Assembly: GCF_003730135.1 (NCBI RefSeq)
Contig: NZ_RJVO01000001.1
Span: 644,001-708,000, forward strand
Direction of reading: 5' to 3'
DNA length: 64,000 bases
From: Stagnimonas aquatica
GTDB taxonomy: Bacteria > Pseudomonadota > Gammaproteobacteria > Nevskiales > Nevskiaceae
Part shown: positions 28,830-38,693 of the stretch, piece after piece
Numbering within the stretch: position 1 is the stretch's first letter
Layout: the number at the start of each line of letters is the position of its first letter
The notes under the pieces: model-generated
Told to the model about the DNA's origin: nothing
The model's input: the letters and a program-made list of their open reading frames with translations, nothing else
Database searches by the model: none
Made by a program: the position numbers and the translations under genes

Positions 28830-29594
28830 TCAGGCTTCGCCCTCGTGCGTCAGGAAGCGCCGGACCTCCGACAAGCGCCGGCGTGACACCGGCAGCAGGG
28901 CGGTGGAATGCCGCACCCGCAGGCCGTGGGCGGAGTCGTCGTCTTCCTCGGCGCCACGGCGGCGCTCCAGGCTGGCGATGTACTTGGTGGCGACCAGGGC
29001 CTTGCGGTGGATGCGCAGGAACAACGGCGCCAGGTCCTCTTCCAGCGTCTTCAGCGACTCTTCGATCAGCACCTCGCCGTGCAGATGGCAGACGGTGGTG
29101 TATTTCTGGTCGGCCAGGAAATACAGCACGTCGTCCACCGGCACCCGCACCAGGCCCTCGCGGGTGGTGGCGAGGATGAACTCGCGCGCCGGCTTGGCAT
29201 TGGGGTCGTGGGCCGGCGGCGCTGGCTTCTGGGCGCGCGACAGCTTGCGCACCTTGAGCAGCGCGTCGCGCAGCTTTTCCTTGCGGATCGGCTTGAGCAG
29301 GTAGGCGTCGGCCTGGGCATCGAAGGCCGACAGCGCGTGTTCGGCGTAGGCGGTGGTGAAGATCACCGCAGGCGGGGTGTCGAGCTGGGCCAGCTGGCGG
29401 GCGACGGTGATGCCATCGACGCCGCCCATGCGCACGTCGAGCAGCACCAGATCGGGCTCTTCGTCCTCGATCAGGTCGAGCGCGGTTTCACCGTCACCGG
29501 CTTCGCCGATCACTTCGTAGCCGGGAAACTCCGCCATCAGCCGCCGCAGGCGCTCGCGCGCCAGCGGTTCGTCGTCCACGATCACCACCCGCAT
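28830..29594 (-). CDS. algR: LytTR response regulator, AlgR-like
   Basis: 254 residues. ATG 29594 is preferred over a TTG two codons upstream, which falls inside the algZ stop. The receiver domain (MRVVIVDDEPLARERLRRLM) has Asp53 in LLDVRM and TTAYAEHA and KPI for switch and lysine. A C-terminal LytTR DNA-binding domain (about 140-250) contains DVLYFLADQKYTTV and FLRIHRKALV. It starts 2 nt after algZ, so the two are cotranscribed. AlgR controls alginate, twitching and virulence genes in Pseudomonas. The targets here are unknown. In pseudomonads hemC follows, whereas here a TonB receptor does. Confidence 0.92.
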   Translation of the reverse strand: MRVVIVDDEPLARERLRRLMAEFPGYEVIGEAGDGETALDLIEDEEPDLVLLDVRMGGVDGITVARQLAQLDTPPAVIFTTAYAEHALSAFDAQADAYLLKPIRKEKLRDALLKVRKLSRAQKPAPPAHDPNAKPAREFILATTREGLVRVPVDDVLYFLADQKYTTVCHLHGEVLIEESLKTLEEDLAPLFLRIHRKALVATKYIASLERRRGAEEDDDSAHGLRVRHSTALLPVSRRRLSEVRRFLTHEGEA

Positions 29595-29596
29595 CG

Positions 29597-30712
29597 TCAA
29601 TCCCCCTCGTCACTGGCCCCTGGCGTTCCGCTCTGTAGGCCCTGAGTGTCTTCCGTCGTATAGGGAACCTGGATCCGCGCCCGGTAGACCGGCCCGGTCT
29701 CGGTGCGCTCTGGTCCCTGCTCAAGTGTTGCGGTGTCACCGTAAATCAGCTTGAGCCGCTGGGCAATGTTTTCCAGGGCCACACCGGTAGATTCGCGCTT
29801 TGGGGCGTCTTCGGGTGGGATCGGGTTCTCAACATCAATCACCAGGCGGCTGCCCTCGCGATGGATCGCGACGGTGATCCCGCCCCGGGCGCGCAGGCGC
29901 GACACCCCGTGATGGACGGCGTTCTCCACCAGGGGTTGCAGGATCAGCAGCGGCACCCGGGCGGAGTGCGCCTCCGGCGCGATCTCCCAGTTGATCCACA
30001 GCTTGTCGCCCAGGCGCACCCGCTCGATGCGCAGATAGGTCTTGACGAACTCCACCTCCTCGGCGACCCGCACCAGGCGGTTGCGCTTTTCCAGGCTGGC
30101 GCGGAACAAGTCGGCGAGGTCGATCACCATCTCCTCGGCCTGCTCCGGATTGGTGGAGATCAGCGAAGCGATGGAATTGAGCGAGTTGAACAGGAAGTGC
30201 GGGCGGATGCGCGCCTGCAAGGCCAGGTAGCGCACTTCCGAATCGGCCCGCACCTGCGCCTGCAACTGCGCCCGCCCCCAGAAGTAGCGCAGCAGCAGCA
30301 GCGACAGGATGGCGCTGATGGCGACGTTGCGGACGATGAACTCCTCGCGGGTCTCGCTCACCGGCTGTGCCCAGGCCACGTACTTGAGCAGCCACCAGCT
30401 GGCGTCGGAGATCACCAGGGTCACCAGCACCAGCAGCCCCCAGCAGACGAAGAACACCACCCCGACCCGCGCCAGCCGCAGCCAGCGGCGTGCGAGGCAC
30501 AGCACCACCGCGCTCGACAAGCCCAGCCACTGCAGATAGAGCGACAGCAGCATCAACTGCTGCAGGGCCTCGCCGCCACGTTCGGCGCCGACCAGGGTGA
30601 GGATCACCGCCACCATCTCCATCACCAGGATCAGCAGCCACACCGCCTCGCCCCGGCAGAAATTGGGGATCAGGTTGTGCTGGCTTTCCGGTTGGACGAC
30701 CGCTTTGTTCAT
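29597..30712 (-). CDS. algZ: LytS/AlgZ-type sensor histidine kinase
   Basis: 371 residues starting at ATG 30712 (MNKAVVQPESQHNLIPNFC). Four to five hydrophobic segments occupy about 25-155. The HisKA_7/His_kinase domain carries IRPHFLFNSLNSIASLI with the phosphorylatable-type histidine, and the ATPase region has LQPLVENAVHHG as the N box. This is the AlgZ/FimS class. It is divergent from argH across 83 bp and coupled to algR downstream. The arrangement argH-algZ-algR is conserved in pseudomonads and relatives. Confidence 0.92.
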   Translation of the reverse strand: MNKAVVQPESQHNLIPNFCRGEAVWLLILVMEMVAVILTLVGAERGGEALQQLMLLSLYLQWLGLSSAVVLCLARRWLRLARVGVVFFVCWGLLVLVTLVISDASWWLLKYVAWAQPVSETREEFIVRNVAISAILSLLLLRYFWGRAQLQAQVRADSEVRYLALQARIRPHFLFNSLNSIASLISTNPEQAEEMVIDLADLFRASLEKRNRLVRVAEEVEFVKTYLRIERVRLGDKLWINWEIAPEAHSARVPLLILQPLVENAVHHGVSRLRARGGITVAIHREGSRLVIDVENPIPPEDAPKRESTGVALENIAQRLKLIYGDTATLEQGPERTETGPVYRARIQVPYTTEDTQGLQSGTPGASDEGD

Positions 30713-30740
30713 GAGGGGTCTGGCAGAGGGACGGCGCACC

Positions 30741-30746
30741 TATAAT
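30741..30746 (+). promoter_or_regulatory. Consensus -10 box of argH
   Basis: TATAAT matches the sigma-70 -10 consensus exactly and lies 49 nt upstream of the argH ATG. No good -35 was found at 17 nt spacing. Confidence 0.5.
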
Positions 30747-30795
30747 GCCGCGCCCGCCGCCACTGCGGCGCCCACCGAACGCCGTAGCCGACCCC

Positions 30796-32208
<1,413 letters not shown>

Positions 32209-32210
32209 CA

Positions 32211-32581
32211 GTGGACACGCTGTCTTCAGGCGAGCGCTGCCGCCGCATGGGGATGGTCAGAGGGCGGGACACCAAGCCGGAGCCCTTCGTCCGTGGATAC
32301 GCTCACAGGCTTGGTTACCGCTACCGTCTCGCTGTCGCCGATCTGCCGGGACCAGCGGATTTGGTTTTTCCGCGTTATCGCAAGGTGATTTTCGTGCACG
32401 GCTGTTTCTGGCACCGGCACGCAGCCCAAACCTGCGCATTGAGCAGGTCGCCAAAATCACCCGTGACCGTCGTAACATCTCCGCACTACGGCGACAGCAC
32501 TGGGGCGCGTTGGTGATTTGGGAGTGTCAGTTGCGGAACCCTAATCGCATTGAAAGCCGTATCGGGAGATTCCTGGGATGA
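32211..32581 (+). pseudogene. Vsr-type mismatch endonuclease, frameshifted with internal deletion
   Basis: A GTG start at 32211 opens a frame matching the Vsr N-terminal half: RGRDTKPE, GYRYRLAVADLPGPADLVF and VIFVHGCFWHRH. That frame ends at TGA 32514-32516 with unrelated residues. The C-terminal half continues in another frame (TRDRRNISALRRQHW, LVIWECQLRN, IESRIGRFLG) and ends at 32579-32581, where its stop overlaps the methyltransferase ATG. The central FWxxK-type segment is missing, so a short deletion near 32450-32465 probably removed about 10-15 codons and shifted the frame. Vsr nicks T:G mismatches arising from 5-methylcytosine. This copy should be dead unless the break is a sequencing error. 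Confidence 0.8.
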
Positions 32582-33780
32582 GCATCCGAGCACTTGAACT
32601 ATTCGCTGGCGCGGGCGGATTGGGCATGGGGATGAGCCTATCCGGCGTTAGTCCGGTCGCGGTGGTCGAATGGGATTCCTGGGCATGCGACACCATCCGA
32701 GAGAACCAGCGCCGGGGGCATCCCGTTGTTGGCGACTGGCCGGTCGTTGAAGGCGATGTTCGCGATATCGACCTTTCGTCGCTACCAGCCGACTTGGACT
32801 TGGTTACCGGTGGCCCACCTTGCCAACCATTCTCCATGGGCGGCAAGCACCTAGCCCATGACGACAGCCGCGACATGTTCCCGGCGGCGATCAACATCAT
32901 CGCCAGGCTTAGACCTCGTGCATTCCTCATCGAGAACGTGAAGGGACTGACCCGGTCTAGCTTCGCCAATTACTACCAGTACATCCTGTTGCGGCTGGAA
33001 TATCCGGAAGCCACGCCACGCCCCGGAGAGGACTGGATGGAGCATTTGCGCCGCCTGCAACAGGCACGCAGCAGCGGTGGCTTGCGTCAGTCCTTGGCCT
33101 ACAACGTGACTCCGACGCTGGTGAACGCCGCCGATTACGGTGTGCCGCAGCGACGCGAGCGAGTATTCATCGTCGGGTTCCGGCGCGACCTCGGAGTCGA
33201 GTGGCACTTCCCGCGTGAAACACATTCCCTCGACGCGCTGCTGCACTCTCAGTGGGTTACCGGAGACTACTGGCGTCGCCACGGCATGGAAGCTCCAGCA
33301 ATGCCTGTCGGGCTGGCGGCCCGAGTGCGCCGCTTGCGCGAGAGTCTTCTTCCTCCAGAGCACCAACCCTGGCTGACCACGCGCGACGCATTAGTGGGAC
33401 TACCCGAGCCAGGGACGAGCGACCTCTTTCCGAATCATCGTCAGCAGCCAGGTGCGCGGGCTTATCCAGGCCATACCGGCTCCCCCCTGGACCTGCCAGC
33501 GAAGACGCTCAAGGCGGGCGACCATGGTGTACCAGGCGGAGAAAACATGCTGGCCTATCCCGATGGCCGGGTGCGCTACTTCAGCCTGCGCGAAGCAGCC
33601 CGCATTCAGACCTTCCCGGATGGCTACGTCCTCCATGGCTCTTGGAGCGAGGCGATGCGGCAGTTAGGCAACGCGGTGCCAGTGCGACTCGCTCAGGTCG
33701 TCGCTTCCAGCCTGGTGGAGAAGCTCGCGCTATCGCGAATGGCGGAGGCCAAGTCTCGGGCCGGACGGCGGGCAGCATGA
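32578..33780 (+). CDS. DNA (cytosine-5) methyltransferase of the restriction-modification cassette
   Basis: 400 residues. Motif I is LFAGAGGLGMGM, motif IV is GGPPCQPFS with catalytic Cys82, motif VI is ENVKG (Glu119), and motif VIII is QRRERVF. Motifs IX-X lie near the C-terminus (SLREAARIQTFPDGY, QLGNAVPVRLA). The target-recognition region lies between about 215 and 320. Its ATG overlaps the vsr remnant stop, and its TGA overlaps the endonuclease ATG (both ATGA). By its partner it should protect CCGCGG, the site known for Eco29kI. Base composition is lower in GC than neighbouring genes, a sign of transfer. Confidence 0.93.
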   Translation: MSIRALELFAGAGGLGMGMSLSGVSPVAVVEWDSWACDTIRENQRRGHPVVGDWPVVEGDVRDIDLSSLPADLDLVTGGPPCQPFSMGGKHLAHDDSRDMFPAAINIIARLRPRAFLIENVKGLTRSSFANYYQYILLRLEYPEATPRPGEDWMEHLRRLQQARSSGGLRQSLAYNVTPTLVNAADYGVPQRRERVFIVGFRRDLGVEWHFPRETHSLDALLHSQWVTGDYWRRHGMEAPAMPVGLAARVRRLRESLLPPEHQPWLTTRDALVGLPEPGTSDLFPNHRQQPGARAYPGHTGSPLDLPAKTLKAGDHGVPGGENMLAYPDGRVRYFSLREAARIQTFPDGYVLHGSWSEAMRQLGNAVPVRLAQVVASSLVEKLALSRMAEAKSRAGRRAA

Positions 33781-34382
33781 GCAACGGGAAAGTCGTCACG
33801 TTCAATCCACTGGACCGACTGAACCTCGGGGCAAGCGTCACCAGCGCGCTACTCCAGTCGGAGGCGGTTCCGTTAGCGGGCCTTCCTCGTTTTGTCGGCG
33901 CTGGAATCTACGCCCTCTACTACCGCGGCTCATTCGACGCCTACCGATCCCTCGCCTCCCAGAACCGAGAAGCTTGGAGTCAGCCAATCTACGTCGGCAA
34001 GGCCGTTCCGGCGGGTGCGCGCCAAGGTGGCATGGGGCTAGGAGACAATCCCGGCGTGGTCCTGCATACGCGACTGCGCGAACATGCTGAAAGCATTCGG
34101 CAAGCCGAAAACCTATCGGAGGCCGACTTCGCATGCCGCTACCTGGTCGTGGAAGACATCTGGATTCCGCTCGCCGAGTCCCTGCTGATCGCTCGCTTCG
34201 CTCCCCTCTGGAACAAGGTCTTGGATGGCTTCGGCAATCACGACCCGGGCAAGGGCCGGCACCAAGGCCTACGTCCTCGCTGGGACTGCTTGCATCCGGG
34301 ACGGCCATGGGCCGCTCGACTGCGAGAGCGCCCGGAGCCGGCCTCTCTCATTGAGTCCGAAGTTCGCCAGTACTTGGGTTAA
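33777..34382 (+). CDS. Eco29kI-family GIY-YIG type II restriction endonuclease
   Basis: 201 residues, close to Eco29kI length. ATG 33777 overlaps the methyltransferase stop. GIYALYY (Gly43-Tyr45) and IYVGKAVPAGAR (Tyr72) form the GIY-YIG core, followed by LHTRLREHAESI (Arg99, His103), IPLAESLLI (Glu134), PLWNKVLDGFGNHDPG (Asn146) and DCLHPGRPWA. These give the Tyr, Tyr, Arg, His, Glu, Asn set expected in this family. Eco29kI cuts CCGC^GG, so the same or a related specificity is likely. All key residues are present, so the enzyme should be active. Confidence 0.9.
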   Translation: MSNGKVVTFNPLDRLNLGASVTSALLQSEAVPLAGLPRFVGAGIYALYYRGSFDAYRSLASQNREAWSQPIYVGKAVPAGARQGGMGLGDNPGVVLHTRLREHAESIRQAENLSEADFACRYLVVEDIWIPLAESLLIARFAPLWNKVLDGFGNHDPGKGRHQGLRPRWDCLHPGRPWAARLRERPEPASLIESEVRQYLG

Positions 34383-34512
34383 CTCAATCAGTTCGCGGCA
34401 CCGTCGGAATCGCCAACCCGAACCGCACCGGTTGCACCCACCCAAGCCGACACAGGTGACGGCACCGCCGCCCTTGCGCAAACTGACGGCCTTTCGCCGG
34501 CCGACCTTAGCA

Positions 34513-35277
34513 ATGAAACCGCAAACCGTCCTCGTCACCGGCGCCAGCGCCGGGTTTGGTGCCGCCATCGCCCGCCGCTTTGCCGCCGATGGCGCCCGGC
34601 TGATCCTCGCCGGCCGCCGTGGTGAGCGTCTGCAGGCGCTCGCCGCAGAACTATCAGTGCCCTGTCTGGCGTTGCCGCTGGACGTGCGCGAGCGCGCGGC
34701 GGTGGAGGCGGCGGTCGCGGCGCTGCCGGCGGAGTTCGCCGGCATCGATCTGCTGGTCAACAACGCCGGCCTGGCCCTGGGCATGGAGCCGGCGCAGCGC
34801 GCCAGTCTCGACGACTGGGAGCAGATGGTCGATACCAACATCAAGGGCCTGCTGTACCTGACCCGCGCGCTGCTGCCGGGCATGGTCGCGCGCGGTCGCG
34901 GCCACATCGTCAATCTCGGCTCCATCGCCGGCGAATGGCCCTATGCCGGCGGCAATGTCTATGGCGGCACCAAGGCCTTCGTCCGTCAGTTTTCGCTCAA
35001 CCTGCGCGCCGACCTGCTCGGCACGCCGGTGCGGGTCAGCAATGTCGAGCCCGGCCTGTGCGGCGGCACCGAGTTCTCCAATGTGCGCTTCCACGGCGAC
35101 GATGCCCGCGCAGCCAAGGTCTACGAAGACACCCAGCCGCTGAGCGCCGAGGACATCGCCGACACCGTGCACTGGATCGCCACCCGGCCCGCGCACATCA
35201 ACATCAACACCATCTCGCTGATGCCGACCTGCCAGGCCTTCGCCGGCCTGGCCGTGCATCGCGGCCCCTTGGGCTAG
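34513..35277 (+). CDS. ydfG: NADP-dependent 3-hydroxy acid dehydrogenase, YdfG-type SDR
   Basis: 254 residues. ATG 34513 precedes VLVTGASAGFGAAIA, the SDR cofactor motif. VNNAG, a catalytic serine in LGSIAG and YGGTK follow. The C-terminal third matches E. coli YdfG closely in order and spacing: VEPGLCGGTEFSNVRF, GDDARAAKVYEDT, ININTISLMP and QAFAGLAVHRG. YdfG oxidises serine, threonine and 3-hydroxy acids and reduces malonic semialdehyde. It is the first native gene after the restriction-modification insert, with 130 bp between them, and is followed 4 nt later by a PQQ-type sugar dehydrogenase. Confidence 0.92.
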   Translation: MKPQTVLVTGASAGFGAAIARRFAADGARLILAGRRGERLQALAAELSVPCLALPLDVRERAAVEAAVAALPAEFAGIDLLVNNAGLALGMEPAQRASLDDWEQMVDTNIKGLLYLTRALLPGMVARGRGHIVNLGSIAGEWPYAGGNVYGGTKAFVRQFSLNLRADLLGTPVRVSNVEPGLCGGTEFSNVRFHGDDARAAKVYEDTQPLSAEDIADTVHWIATRPAHININTISLMPTCQAFAGLAVHRGPLG

Positions 35278-35281
35278 CGCG

Positions 35282-36475
35282 ATGCGACTCGCGCGCCCCG
35301 GGCGGCGCAGCCTGTTGCTCGTCGGCGCGCTGGCGGCGCTGTCGCTGCTGGCCTACCGGCAGGGCGATCTGCGCGCCACCGCAGCGGCGGTCGGACTGCC
35401 GCTGCAATTCCCCTCGCAGGCCGGCACCCTGGTGGTCAGCGAGCTGGCGCGCGGCCTCGAACAACCCTGGTCGCTGGCCTTCCTGCCCGACGGCAGCCTG
35501 CTGGTCAGCGAGCGCCCAGGGCGACTGCGCCTGGTCAGCCGCGAGGGCCGGATCGGCGCGCCGATCAGTGGCGTGCCGGCGGTGCACGCGCGCGGCCAGG
35601 GCGGCCTGCTGGACGTGGCGCTGATGCCGGACTTCAGCGCCAGCGGCGGCGTTTGCTTCAGCTACGCCGAACCGCGCGGCGAGGACGCCAGCGCCACAGC
35701 GGTGGCCTGCGGCCGCCTCGACCGGGCCACGGCCAGCCTGCGCGAGCTGCGGGTGATCTACCGCCAGGAACCGGCCCTGGCCGACAGCGACAACCACTAC
35801 GGCTCGCGGCTGGCCTTCGCGCCGGACGGCACTCTGTTCGTCACCCTCGGCGAACGCTATTCCGGGCGAGAGCAGGCGCAGACGCTGGACAACGGCCTGG
35901 GCAAGGTGGTGCGCCTGCGCCCCGATGGCGGCATCCCTGCCGACAATCCTTTCGTGGGCCGTGCCGGCGTACGGCCGGAGATCTGGAGCTACGGCCACCG
36001 CAATCCGCAGGGCGCGGCGATCCACCCGCAGACCGGCGCACTGTGGATCACTGAGCATGGCCCGAAAGGCGGCGACGAGCTGAACCGGGTGCTCCCGGGC
36101 CGCAACTACGGCTGGCCGGTCATCACCTACGGCCGCGAGTACTCGGGCCTGAAGGTCGGCGACGGGCTCAGCCAGAAAGAAGGCATGGAGCAGCCGCAGC
36201 ACTACTGGGTGCCGTCAATCGCCACCAGCGGCCTGGCCTTCTACACCGCCGACCGCATCCCCGCCTGGAAGGGCAGCGCCTTTGTCGCCTCGCTGAAGTT
36301 CGGGCAACTGGCGCGGTTGAGCCTGGACGGCGACAAGGTAGTCGCCGAGGAGCGGCTGCTGGAAGGCCTCAACCGCCGTCTGCGCGACGTGCGCCAGGGG
36401 CCGGACGGCGCGCTCTATCTGCTGACCGACGAAACCAATGGCGCGATCCTGCGCCTCGATCTGCTGAAACCCTGA
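35282..36475 (+). CDS. PQQ-dependent aldose sugar dehydrogenase, YliI-like
   Basis: 397 residues. An N-terminal hydrophobic segment (LLLVGALAALSLLAY) directs it to the periplasm. A six-bladed propeller follows: GLEQPWSLAFLPDGSLLVSE at the start, GQGGLLDVALMPDF, NHYGSRLAFAPDGTLFVTLG with the likely catalytic histidine, YGHRNPQGAAIHP, TEHGPKGGDELN and NYGWPVITYG. These are the conserved blocks of the soluble glucose/sorbosone dehydrogenase family, which oxidises aldoses with PQQ and calcium. It is 4 nt after ydfG and 7 nt before a methyltransferase gene, so the three are probably cotranscribed. Confidence 0.92.
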   Translation: MRLARPGRRSLLLVGALAALSLLAYRQGDLRATAAAVGLPLQFPSQAGTLVVSELARGLEQPWSLAFLPDGSLLVSERPGRLRLVSREGRIGAPISGVPAVHARGQGGLLDVALMPDFSASGGVCFSYAEPRGEDASATAVACGRLDRATASLRELRVIYRQEPALADSDNHYGSRLAFAPDGTLFVTLGERYSGREQAQTLDNGLGKVVRLRPDGGIPADNPFVGRAGVRPEIWSYGHRNPQGAAIHPQTGALWITEHGPKGGDELNRVLPGRNYGWPVITYGREYSGLKVGDGLSQKEGMEQPQHYWVPSIATSGLAFYTADRIPAWKGSAFVASLKFGQLARLSLDGDKVVAEERLLEGLNRRLRDVRQGPDGALYLLTDETNGAILRLDLLKP

Positions 36476-36482
36476 CGCCGCC

Positions 36483-37100
36483 ATGGGCCTCTACGACCGC
36501 TACCTGCTGCCGCACCTGATCGACTGCGCCTGCGGCAACCGCCATGTGCGCGGCGAGCGCGCCCGCATCGTGCCGCTGGCGCAGGGACGGGTGCTGGAGA
36601 TCGGCATCGGCACCGGCCTCAATCTCGAGCACTACGACCCGGCGCGGGTGAGCAGCATCTTTGGCGTTGATCCCGCCGCCGAGATGCAGGCGCTGGCGCG
36701 CCAGCGTGCCGCGCGCATCGGCATTCCGGTGCAGACCGTGCCCCTGGTGGTGGAGCAGATCGGCGCCGAGGACGCCAGCTTCGACAGCGTGGTCTGCACC
36801 TTCACGCTCTGCACCATTCCCGACGGCATCTCGGCGCTGCGCGAAATGCGCCGCGTGCTCAAGCCGGGCGGCGAGCTGCTGTTCTGCGAACACGGCCTGG
36901 CGCCGGACGCCGGCGTGCGCGCCTGGCAACACCGGCTCAATCCCTGGTGGAAACCGCTGGCCGGCGGCTGCCATCTCACCCGCGATGTGCCGCGACTGCT
37001 CGAAGACGGCGGCTTCCGGACCACCGCGCTGGAGCGCAAGTACCTGCCCGGCCCACGGCCGATGACCTACGTCTATAGCGGCCGCGCGGTCGCTGCCTGA
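36483..37100 (+). CDS. Class I SAM-dependent methyltransferase
   Basis: 205 residues. Motif I is VLEIGIGTGLNL, the acidic residue is GVDPAAEM, and motifs II-III are FDSVVCTFTLCTIPD and VLKPGGELLFCEHG. This pattern is shared by UbiE-like and METTL7-like small-molecule methyltransferases. The C-terminus keeps a hydrophobic-substrate style (WWKPLAGGCHLTRD). It follows the sugar dehydrogenase by 7 nt and ends before a convergent phosphoesterase gene. The substrate is unknown and may be a lipid or thiol. Confidence 0.88.
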   Translation: MGLYDRYLLPHLIDCACGNRHVRGERARIVPLAQGRVLEIGIGTGLNLEHYDPARVSSIFGVDPAAEMQALARQRAARIGIPVQTVPLVVEQIGAEDASFDSVVCTFTLCTIPDGISALREMRRVLKPGGELLFCEHGLAPDAGVRAWQHRLNPWWKPLAGGCHLTRDVPRLLEDGGFRTTALERKYLPGPRPMTYVYSGRAVAA

Positions 37101-37192
37101 CGAAGTTTTCTCAGAGCGCGCGGTCGGCTTTCGCCGAGGGCGATCAGCGCCGCCGGTTGGTCCCTCCGCCGCTCTCGCTCGCCCCCTCCCGA

Positions 37193-37217
37193 CCTTTCCC
37201 CGCAAGCAGGGGGAAGG
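37193..37217. terminator. Hairpin between convergent genes
   Basis: CCTTTCCCC (37193-37201) pairs with GGGGGAAGG (37209-37217) with one wobble, between the methyltransferase and the convergent phosphoesterase. It is of the same C/T-rich class as 9312-9414 and could end transcripts from both sides. Confidence 0.45.
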
Positions 37218-37262
37218 AGACCGGCCGGCAGACGGACATGGCGCCAGAGCGACGCGGGCGCA

Positions 37263-38693
37263 CTACCAGCGGAAGCCGGCGCGACGGGCCTTTTCCTGCA
37301 GGGCCTCGATCTCGTCGGCGTGCGCGCGCATCGAGCCGGTCATGCCGGCCGCGCCCGGCGCCGGCAGGCCGATGCCGCCCAGGGCGCAGATCTGGCTGTA
37401 GGGATTCAGCGGCACGCTGAAGGCCGGCGCCTCCGTGCGCGGCGCGCTGTTGAAGTCCAGCGCGTAGGCGAGGTTGTTGGTCGCCGCCGCGCGCACCCCG
37501 AGCGGCTCCAGGCCCCAGCGCCATTCCATGAACTTGAGGATGGAGTTGGGCTCCAGCAGCATTTTTTCGACATGACCGCGCCTGGCGCGCGGGCCGATCA
37601 GCACACAGGGCACGCGGAAGCCCAGGCGGCCGTCGTTGCCGACCTCGTCGCGCTCGGCATCCGACACCGGCATGTACGGCGGCTCGACGTGGTCGAAGAA
37701 GCCGCCCCACTCGTCGTAGCAGATCACCATCAGGGTCTTGTCCCAGGTCGGCGACCGGCGCAGGGCGTCGTAGATGCCGTTGAGGAAGGACTGGCCGTTG
37801 CGGACGTCGGCGTGCGGGTGGTCGTCGTTGCAGAGGTGATCGAGGCCGTCGTTGTAGAAGAACGGATCGACGTAGCTGATCGCCGGCAGCAGGCCGGCAG
37901 CGGCCTCCAGCGCGAAGCTGGCGTAGGGCCGCGAGATGCCCAGGTACTTGCCGCCCCAGATCGCGGTGTAGGGCAGATTGTTGAAGTAGTAGCCGGTGCT
38001 CACGCCAGCCTCGGCGGCGGCGTCCCAGACGGTGCGCAGGGTGGAGGTCTTGGGCAGCACGTCGAACAGGCCGCCGCTGTTGTTGTTGCGGTCGCTCTGG
38101 CCGCAATGGATGTACATGCGGTTGGACTGCGTGGAGGCGAGCATGCCGCTGTGGTAGCGGTCGCAGATGGTCCATTCCTGCGCGCAGCCGGCGTAGAAGG
38201 GCAGCTCTTCGGCCGTGTAGTAGCCGATCGGGAACAGATCGCCCACCGGCGTATCGCGCAGGAAGCCGTCCATGCGACCGCCGTTGATGATCGCGTGGCC
38301 ATGGTCGTAGCCGTGCGGCGGGTCTTCCAGTCCGCAGCCCTGATAGTCGGTGGACAGCCGGTGCGTCGCCTGCAGCTTGCCCTCGGCATCCGGGTACAGC
38401 AGCCCGGCCTGACGGCCGTTGGCGCCCGGCACCCAGCCCAGCATGTGGTCGAAGGAGCGGTTCTCCATCATCACCACCACGAGGTGCTCGATGCCCGACT
38501 CCTTGGGGTCCGGCAAGGGCCCACTCGCCGAGGGCGCGGTGATCCACTGGCCCGCAGCGGCGCTGTCGCCGCCCGGCGCCGAGGAGCTGCCACCGACGCC
38601 GCAGGCGGCGAGTCCGCCGGCCGAGACGGCAGCGCCGACCAGGCCGGCCTGCTTGAGGAATTCGCGACGGTCCAACGGTGGCGGCGGTGGCAT
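37263..38693 (-). CDS. Tat-exported phosphoesterase (phospholipase C / acid phosphatase family)
   Basis: 476 residues. ATG 38693 is chosen because it precedes a twin-arginine signal (LDRREFLKQAGLVGAA) that also ends in a lipobox (LAAC, Cys31), so it may be a Tat-exported lipoprotein. The phosphoesterase domain (Pfam PF04185 type) shows VVVMMENRSFDHMLGW, where Glu and Asn bind metal, and later ICYDEWGGFFDHVEPP for the second metal site. SILKFMEWRWGL is also typical. Family members hydrolyse phospholipids or phosphomonoesters. It is convergent with the methyltransferase and divergent from a hydrolase at 38838. Confidence 0.88.
   Translation of the reverse strand: MPPPPPLDRREFLKQAGLVGAAVSAGGLAACGVGGSSSAPGGDSAAAGQWITAPSASGPLPDPKESGIEHLVVVMMENRSFDHMLGWVPGANGRQAGLLYPDAEGKLQATHRLSTDYQGCGLEDPPHGYDHGHAIINGGRMDGFLRDTPVGDLFPIGYYTAEELPFYAGCAQEWTICDRYHSGMLASTQSNRMYIHCGQSDRNNNSGGLFDVLPKTSTLRTVWDAAAEAGVSTGYYFNNLPYTAIWGGKYLGISRPYASFALEAAAGLLPAISYVDPFFYNDGLDHLCNDDHPHADVRNGQSFLNGIYDALRRSPTWDKTLMVICYDEWGGFFDHVEPPYMPVSDAERDEVGNDGRLGFRVPCVLIGPRARRGHVEKMLLEPNSILKFMEWRWGLEPLGVRAAATNNLAYALDFNSAPRTEAPAFSVPLNPYSQICALGGIGLPAPGAAGMTGSMRAHADEIEALQEKARRAGFRW

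Noticed and set aside
24865-29304. Open plus-strand frame of about 1,480 codons
   Set aside because: It is antisense or out of frame to the GGDEF/EAL gene, the second TonB receptor and algR, all of which have strong motifs. Its alanine/arginine/glutamine-rich translation is typical of a shadow frame in high-GC DNA.
30718-30740. -35 box for argH
   Set aside because: No hexamer near TTGACA was found at 16-18 nt spacing from TATAAT, so only the -10 is reported.
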